The translations under genes were made by a program, and so were the position numbers. From DASTSN01 sp035760665 (GTDB taxonomy: Bacteria > Bacteroidota > Bacteroidia > Chitinophagales > Chitinophagaceae), in contig DASTSN010000102.1 of the NCBI GenBank assembly GCA_035760665.1, positions 1-27,199 on the forward strand: a DNA stretch of 27,199 nt, read 5' to 3'. Below are positions 21,885 through 27,199 of the stretch, one piece after another. The notes under the pieces are model-generated. The model ran no database searches, was not told the origin of the DNA, and was given only the letters and a program-made list of their open reading frames with translations. Positions within the stretch are counted from its first letter, which is position 1. Every line of letters starts with the position of its first letter.

Positions 21885-24800
21885 ATGCTCAATAAAATCA
21901 TTCAATTCTCCATAAAAAACAAACTCATCATAGGCTTATTTACGATGGCGTTAATTATAGGGGGAATTTATTCAGCCCAAAAATTACCGATAGATGCTGT
22001 GCCGGATATCACCAATAACCAGGTGCAGATTATTACTGCTGCCCCATCACAATCCGCACTGGATATCGAACGCCTTGTCACCTTTCCTGTGGAGCAAACA
22101 ATGGCCACCATTGCTGGTATAGAAGAAATGCGCAGTTTTTCCCGGTTTGGATTATCCGTTGTCACCATTGTTTTTAAGGACAATATTGATGTGTATTGGG
22201 CCAGGCAGCAGGTGAATGAAAGGCTTGGTAAGGCTAAAAGCCAGATACCCCCCGGTGTAGGGAACCCTGAAATGGCGCCTATCACAACCGGTTTAGGGGA
22301 GATATACCAGTATATCATCCGGCCCAAAAAAGGGTACGAAAAGAAATATACAGCGATGGAATTGCGCACCATCCAGGATTGGATTGTTCGCCGGCAATTG
22401 CTGGGTACTCCCGGTGTTGCCGATGTAGCAAGCTTCGGCGGTTATCTGAAACAGTATGAGATTGCTATTAATCCTGATAAACTAAGAAGCTATAACCTGA
22501 GTATTGCTGATTTATTTGCGGCGCTCGAACGTAATAATCAGAATACAGGCGGCGCTTATATTGACCGTAAGCCAAATGTTTATTTTATCCGAAGTGAAGG
22601 GCTGGTGGGTTCCATAGATGACATAGAGAAAATTGTAGTCAAAAATACCGAACAGGGCATTCCTGTACTGGTAAGAGATGTGGCTGAAGTAGGGCTGGGA
22701 CATGCAGTGAGGTACGGCGCTATGACGTACAACAATGAAGGCGAGGTTACAGGCGCAATTGTTCTGATGCTGAAGGGAGAAAATTCGAATGCCGTGGTAA
22801 ATGATGTTAAAGGCCGGATTGAGCAGATTAAGAAAACATTGCCGGAGGGAGTGGAAATCGATGCTTTCCTTGACAGGAGTGCATTGGTAGGCAGGGCAAT
22901 CGGCACAGTAGAAAAGAACCTTATTGAAGGAGCGCTGATAGTTATTTTTGTATTGGTATTGTTTCTCGGGAATTTTAGAGCAGGCTTATTGGTGGCATCA
23001 GTCATTCCGCTGAGTATGTTATTTGCGGTTATTATGATGAACCTGTTTGGCGTAAGCGGTAACCTGATGAGTCTTGGGGCTATAGATTTTGGACTTATAG
23101 TAGATGGGGCCGTAATAATTGTTGAATCGGTCCTGCACCGTATCGCACAAAGCAAACACCATCATGTTGGAGTTACCAGATTAAACTCTGCCCAAATGGA
23201 TAAAGAAGTATTTGAGTCAGCGGGTAAAATGATGAACTCGGCATCTTTTGGTCAGATAGTTATCCTCATTGTTTATTTGCCCATCCTGGCGCTGGTTGGT
23301 ATTGAGGGTAAAATGTTTCGCCCTATGGCTCAAACCGTTGCTTTCGCCATTTTAGGCGCTTTCGTTCTTTCACTCACTTATGTTCCGATGATGAGCGCTG
23401 CTTTTTTAAGTAAAAAGACTTCACATAAAAGGAATTTTTCCGACAGGATGATGGATTTCTTTCAGCGGCTATACCGCCCAATTATAAATGGTGCGTTAAA
23501 AAGGAAATTCATTGTTGTATCAGTTGCCGTTGTCCTGTTTGTGGCCAGCCTTATCATTTTCACCCGTATGGGTGGCGAGTTCATCCCTACGTTGGAGGAA
23601 GGTGATTTTGCAGTGGAGACAAGGGTGCTCACAGGAAGCAGCCTGACAGAAACCATAGATGCTTCGCAAAAGGCGGCAGCAATATTACTTAAAGAATTTC
23701 CAGATGAGGTAAAAGAAGTAGTAGGCAAAATAGGGTCTTCAGAAATTCCTACTGACCCCATGCCGATTGAAGCCTGTGATTTGATGGTCATTTTGCAAAA
23801 TAAGAGTCAATGGAAAAAAGCGCATAACCGTGTTGAACTGGCAGATAAAATGGGCGAAGCGTTAGAAGCAGTTCCGGGTGTGACATTTGGGTTTCAGCAG
23901 CCCATACAGATGCGCTTCAATGAATTGATTAGTGGTGTAAAACAGGATGTAGCAGTAAAAATCTTTGGCGAAGACCTGGATGAGTTGTATAAGTTAGCCA
24001 ACCAGGTTGGTAAAATAGCAGGTGGTGTGAATGGGGCCAGGGATATTTACATAGAACAGGTAACAGGTCTGCCGCAGATTGTAATTAATATAAACCGCGA
24101 TGAAGTAGCGAAATACGGTCTGGATGTGGAAACCATTAACCAGGCTATTAATACTGCCTTTGCCGGTCAATCGGCAGGCCTGGTATATGAAGGCGAAAAA
24201 CGATTTGATCTTGTGGTACGGTTGCAAAATGCAGACCGGCAGCGTATCGAAGATGTGCAGAACCTATATATCACTACTCCGACGGGTAACCAGGTTCCGT
24301 TAAGTCAGTTGGCCGATGTCCAATTTCAGGTAGGGGCCAATCAAATACAGCGGGAAGATGCGAAAAGAAGAATTATTGTAGGCTTTAATGTTCGTGGCCG
24401 CGACGTTGCCAGTGTCGTGAAAGAAATGGAACAGAAAATTGACAAGCAGGTAAAAATGCCTCCGGGGTATTACGCGACCTATGGTGGGCAGTTTGAAAAT
24501 CTTAAGAAAGCCAACGCAAGATTATCCGTTGCAGTTCCCGCGGCGCTTGCGTTAATTTTCCTGTTATTGTTTTTTGCATTTCATTCTGTCAAACAAGCGC
24601 TGCTGATATTTACTGCCATACCGATGGCCGCCATTGGCGGAGTATTTTCTTTATTGATACGGGGTATGCCCTTCAGCATTTCTGCAGGGGTAGGATTCAT
24701 TGCCTTATTTGGAGTAGCCGTACTGAATGGTATTGTATTGATTGCGGAGTTCAACAGCCTGAAGAAGGAAGGCTTGACGGATCTTAAAGAAATAATATTA

Positions 24801-26264
24801 AAAGGTACCCGGGTGAGACTAAGACCAGTACTGATGACAGCTTCAGTCGCTTCCCTGGGATTTTTACCGATGGCCCTTGCCACCAGCGCCGGGGCGGAAG
24901 TGCAAAGACCGCTGGCAACGGTAGTTATCGGCGGATTGATTACCTCAACTATTTTAACACTGGTGGTGCTTCCCTGCCTGTATATCTATTTTGAAAAAAT
25001 AAAATTAAAAAGAGTGAGGATCAAAAAAACCTTAGTACTTGTGGGCTTTTTTATGCTAACAACAATGCTGGCAAAGGCACAACAACCACAGCAGGTTTCA
25101 TTGGAAAAAGCAATTGAACTGGCTTTATCCAATAATAAGTCAGTGAAGAGCGCCGACCTGGAAATACAGTACCAGCAGCAGTTAAAATCTTCCGTGGGTT
25201 ACATCGGTAAAACCAATTTTGACCTAACAATCGGGCAATACAATAGTTATGAATGGGGCGACAATAATTTTTCTGTCTCACAAACAATTCCTAATCCAAA
25301 ACATTTCTCTACGCAACGGGCATTGGGAGATGCCCTGACAGGTGCTGCCAAGGCAAGAAAAAATATGACCGTTAATGAACTGGTCTTGAATATCAAAGAA
25401 GTGTATTACCATTTATTGTATTTCTATAATTCGCAAAAGCTGCTGGAGCAGCAGGATAGTATTTACTCGGAGTTTTTGAAAGCTGCCACATTAAGACTAA
25501 AAACCGGCGAAACGAAATTGCTGGAAAAGGCAACCGCTGAAACCCGGCTAAACGAAGTGCGTAACAGGCTCCGGCAAAACAATTCGGATATAAAATCATT
25601 TAGCTATTCACTTCAGCAACTAACCGGCAGTGAAACCCCGGTAAACATAGTTGTTGACAGCTTAGCCGAAAGATATTTTTCACTATTGGATGATACAACT
25701 GCTGTAAATACTAATCCTTTTCTCTTATACCTCCAAAATCAAGTGCAGGTAGCCAAAAACGAAACACAGGTCATTGCGGCGCAACGCCTGCCGGATTTTA
25801 CACTCGGTTACTTTAATCAAAGCCTGATTGGTTCGCCATTGGATGGTTCAGGAACAAAGCTGGCTAATGCCGGCAATCGGTTTATGGGATTTTCCGCCGG
25901 TATTAGCGTTTCCATTTTCAATAAGCCGCTGAAAAAGCGAATCAAAGCTGCGGAAGTGAACCGCCAGATAGCAGAAACAAACCTCGAATACAATCAAAGC
26001 CTGGTAGCAAGTGAATGGAGACAAGCAGTGGAGACATTTCAAAAATTTAAAAGTAGTGTGGGATATTATCAATCTTCGGCTTTACCCAATGCTGAATTGA
26101 TTTTATACCAGTCACAGACAGGCTACCGGCAGGGCGATGCCACATATATTGAATACCTGGTAGCAGTGCAAAATGCATTGGAAATAAAGGAGACCTATTT
26201 ACAGGAACTAAACAACCTGAATCAAAGCATAATCCGGCTGGAATTCCTGGCAGGTAATCAGTAA
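21885..26264 (+). CDS. czcA: CzcA-type RND heavy-metal pump fused to its outer membrane channel
   Basis: 1,459 aa, about 400 more than a normal RND pump. Residues 1 to about 1045 are a full HME-RND protein. TM4 holds GAIDFGLIVDGAVIIVE with D401, D407 and E414, matching D402, D408 and E415 of Cupriavidus CzcA. The three Cu/Ag methionines of CusA are absent: FAVETR, IEACDL and FNELISG stand in their places. The expected substrates are therefore divalent Zn/Co/Cd/Ni. Residues 1049-1067 (TLVLVGFFMLTTMLAKAQQ) look like a signal peptide, followed by an OMF/TolC-family domain to the end: VSLEKAIELALSNNKSVKSA, ELVLNIKEVYYHLLYFYNSQ, RLKTGETKLLEKATAETRLN. Similar fusions occur in other Bacteroidota, as far as I recall. 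Cleavage after AKAQ would release a separate channel. Confidence 0.9.
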   Translation: MLNKIIQFSIKNKLIIGLFTMALIIGGIYSAQKLPIDAVPDITNNQVQIITAAPSQSALDIERLVTFPVEQTMATIAGIEEMRSFSRFGLSVVTIVFKDNIDVYWARQQVNERLGKAKSQIPPGVGNPEMAPITTGLGEIYQYIIRPKKGYEKKYTAMELRTIQDWIVRRQLLGTPGVADVASFGGYLKQYEIAINPDKLRSYNLSIADLFAALERNNQNTGGAYIDRKPNVYFIRSEGLVGSIDDIEKIVVKNTEQGIPVLVRDVAEVGLGHAVRYGAMTYNNEGEVTGAIVLMLKGENSNAVVNDVKGRIEQIKKTLPEGVEIDAFLDRSALVGRAIGTVEKNLIEGALIVIFVLVLFLGNFRAGLLVASVIPLSMLFAVIMMNLFGVSGNLMSLGAIDFGLIVDGAVIIVESVLHRIAQSKHHHVGVTRLNSAQMDKEVFESAGKMMNSASFGQIVILIVYLPILALVGIEGKMFRPMAQTVAFAILGAFVLSLTYVPMMSAAFLSKKTSHKRNFSDRMMDFFQRLYRPIINGALKRKFIVVSVAVVLFVASLIIFTRMGGEFIPTLEEGDFAVETRVLTGSSLTETIDASQKAAAILLKEFPDEVKEVVGKIGSSEIPTDPMPIEACDLMVILQNKSQWKKAHNRVELADKMGEALEAVPGVTFGFQQPIQMRFNELISGVKQDVAVKIFGEDLDELYKLANQVGKIAGGVNGARDIYIEQVTGLPQIVININRDEVAKYGLDVETINQAINTAFAGQSAGLVYEGEKRFDLVVRLQNADRQRIEDVQNLYITTPTGNQVPLSQLADVQFQVGANQIQREDAKRRIIVGFNVRGRDVASVVKEMEQKIDKQVKMPPGYYATYGGQFENLKKANARLSVAVPAALALIFLLLFFAFHSVKQALLIFTAIPMAAIGGVFSLLIRGMPFSISAGVGFIALFGVAVLNGIVLIAEFNSLKKEGLTDLKEIILKGTRVRLRPVLMTASVASLGFLPMALATSAGAEVQRPLATVVIGGLITSTILTLVVLPCLYIYFEKIKLKRVRIKKTLVLVGFFMLTTMLAKAQQPQQVSLEKAIELALSNNKSVKSADLEIQYQQQLKSSVGYIGKTNFDLTIGQYNSYEWGDNNFSVSQTIPNPKHFSTQRALGDALTGAAKARKNMTVNELVLNIKEVYYHLLYFYNSQKLLEQQDSIYSEFLKAATLRLKTGETKLLEKATAETRLNEVRNRLRQNNSDIKSFSYSLQQLTGSETPVNIVVDSLAERYFSLLDDTTAVNTNPFLLYLQNQVQVAKNETQVIAAQRLPDFTLGYFNQSLIGSPLDGSGTKLANAGNRFMGFSAGISVSIFNKPLKKRIKAAEVNRQIAETNLEYNQSLVASEWRQAVETFQKFKSSVGYYQSSALPNAELILYQSQTGYRQGDATYIEYLVAVQNALEIKETYLQELNNLNQSIIRLEFLAGNQ

Positions 26265-26306
26265 CATAAACTCTTAATAAAGCGATATACATAAAATCTA
26301 ACAATA

Positions 26307-27199
26307 ATGAAACGTACAAATATATTTCTTGCCGGGTTGGTTTTCCTCATGTCATGCGGAAACAACAATAGCCCTGATCTTGCAGCGGAAACACCGGTTG
26401 AAACACATAACGAAGAAAGCAATGAAGTGATGCTGACACAGGCACAATTTAATACTGCAGGTATTGAATTCGGCTCCGTGGAGATGAAACAGATCAGCGG
26501 CACCTTTAAAGCCAATGGTGTGCTGGATGTTCCCCCGCAGCAAATGGTCAGCATTTCCGTGAATATGGGCGGTTTTCTGAAGAAGACAGATTTATTACAG
26601 GGGATGCGGGTAAAAAAAGGACAATTGATTGCCATCATTGAAAACCCGGATTTTGTACAGATGCAGCAGGAGTACCTGGACGCAAAAAGCCAGTTGGAAT
26701 ATGCCAAAGCGGATTATGAAAGGCAACAGGAACTGGCAAAGGAGAATATCAATGCGCAAAAAACACTTCAACAGGCAAAAGCTTCCTTCCTGTCACTGGA
26801 CGCAAAAACAAACGCATTAAAAGAAAGAATAAAAGTGGTAGGGCTTAACCTGAATGCGGTTGAGCAGGGACATATCCAGTCAACAATCAATATATATTCA
26901 CCCATCAGTGGTTTTGTAACGGAGGTCAATGCCAATATCGGCAAATATGTTAATCCCACCGATGTTCTTTTTGAAATTGTCGATACCGAACATTTACATG
27001 CAGAACTTACCGTCTTTGAAAAAGACGTTCCGAAACTTCAGATTGGCCAGCGGGTTCGTTTTACATTGGCCAATGAGACGACAGAACGTATCGCCAAAGT
27101 GTATCTTATCGGCAGGGAGATCAGCAGCGACCGGACTGTCAGAATACATTGTCATATTGAAAAGGAAGATATTCACCTGTTGCCGGGTATGTACCTGAA
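26307..27199 (+). CDS. czcB: CzcB-type RND adaptor, partial (runs off the right edge)
   Basis: At least 297 codons from ATG 26307, open to the end of the window. MKRTNIFLAGLVFLMSC is a lipoprotein signal with C17 as the lipid site. No HMBD module is present, in contrast with both adaptors of the first pump. The body reads NEVMLTQAQFNTAGIEFGSV, ISVNMGGFLKKTDLLQGMRVKKG (first lipoyl half), a coiled hairpin EYLDAKSQLEYAKADYERQQ to LKERIKVVG, then INIYSPISGFVTEVNANIG (second lipoyl half) and LFEIVDTEHLHAELTVFEKD. It is 42 bases after the fused pump and channel and should link the two across the periplasm. The lack of HMBD and of Met-rich tails agrees with a divalent substrate. Confidence 0.88.
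   Translation, partial: MKRTNIFLAGLVFLMSCGNNNSPDLAAETPVETHNEESNEVMLTQAQFNTAGIEFGSVEMKQISGTFKANGVLDVPPQQMVSISVNMGGFLKKTDLLQGMRVKKGQLIAIIENPDFVQMQQEYLDAKSQLEYAKADYERQQELAKENINAQKTLQQAKASFLSLDAKTNALKERIKVVGLNLNAVEQGHIQSTINIYSPISGFVTEVNANIGKYVNPTDVLFEIVDTEHLHAELTVFEKDVPKLQIGQRVRFTLANETTERIAKVYLIGREISSDRTVRIHCHIEKEDIHLLPGMYL

Noticed and set aside
22580..23155. Minus-strand 191-codon frame inside the fused pump gene
   Set aside because: Antisense shadow of well-conserved RND coding sequence with Ser/Thr/Ile-rich composition and no motif.
1..27199. CRISPR array, tRNA or rRNA genes, intact insertion sequence
   Set aside because: No regularly spaced direct repeats, no tRNA-like cloverleaf or rRNA sequence and no transposase frame were recognised on either strand.

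Overview
The window looks like chromosomal DNA of a Bacteroidota species, probably of the Chitinophagia or Sphingobacteriia. The reasons are AT-leaning coding DNA, start regions with little Shine-Dalgarno signal, several TAnnTTTG (-7 type) promoter elements close to start codons, and protein families characteristic of that phylum: heavy-metal-binding-domain (HMBD) fusions, DUF3347, a DUF6660-like protein, a haem_bd protein, a CzcA-CzcC fusion and an AraC regulator with an HMA-like front end. The species was not determined.

Layout. (1) Positions 1-3910 form an accessory/defence block: the N-terminus of an ECF sigma factor running off the left edge (minus strand), a gene-free stretch with three nested inverted repeats, an XRE-type regulator, a probable decayed gene end, then an AbiEi/AbiEii type IV toxin-antitoxin pair under a double operator, followed by a third gene whose motifs resemble the uracil-DNA-glycosylase fold. 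(2) 3930-4862 is a minus-strand AraC regulator. (3) 4863-6255 has no convincing gene but holds an orphan intrinsic terminator and two adjacent long imperfect stem-loops. (4) 6256-8869 holds metal-sensing and accessory genes: HMA-AraC regulator, SAM methyltransferase, HMA-MauE/DoxX membrane protein, a 27-codon CC-containing mini-ORF and a small secreted Cys-rich protein. (5) 8970-20882 is a long, tightly packed copper/silver export block: triple-HMBD secreted protein, DUF3347 lipoprotein, a CusA pump split in two by an in-frame stop, a TolC-type channel, two different HMBD-bearing CusB-type adaptors, a haem_bd protein, an AAA ATPase, a CPH-type P1B ATPase (CopB) and a DUF305 protein. (6) 21291 to the right edge is a second efflux cluster: a small Cys-rich secreted protein, a 64-aa membrane protein, a CzcA-type pump fused to its outer-membrane channel, and a truncated CzcB-type adaptor.

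How they work together (inference). The first pump has the three periplasmic methionines of E. coli CusA (M573/M623/M672) with exactly the same spacing, so it should move Cu(I)/Ag(I). The second pump lacks all three and carries the D-D-E set of CzcA, so it should move divalent cations such as Co/Zn/Cd or Ni. CopB would move copper from cytoplasm to periplasm; HMBD, DUF3347 and DUF305 proteins would bind or hand over periplasmic metal; CusA/CusB/TolC would expel it. The HMA-AraC protein is the best local candidate regulator.

Most worth a second look: the in-frame split of CusA, the paired HMBD adaptors, the RND-OMF fusion with an internal signal-like segment, the two 21-bp-phased operators and probably leaderless start of abiEi, the unrecognised third gene behind AbiE, and the two gene-free regions with nested inverted repeats.
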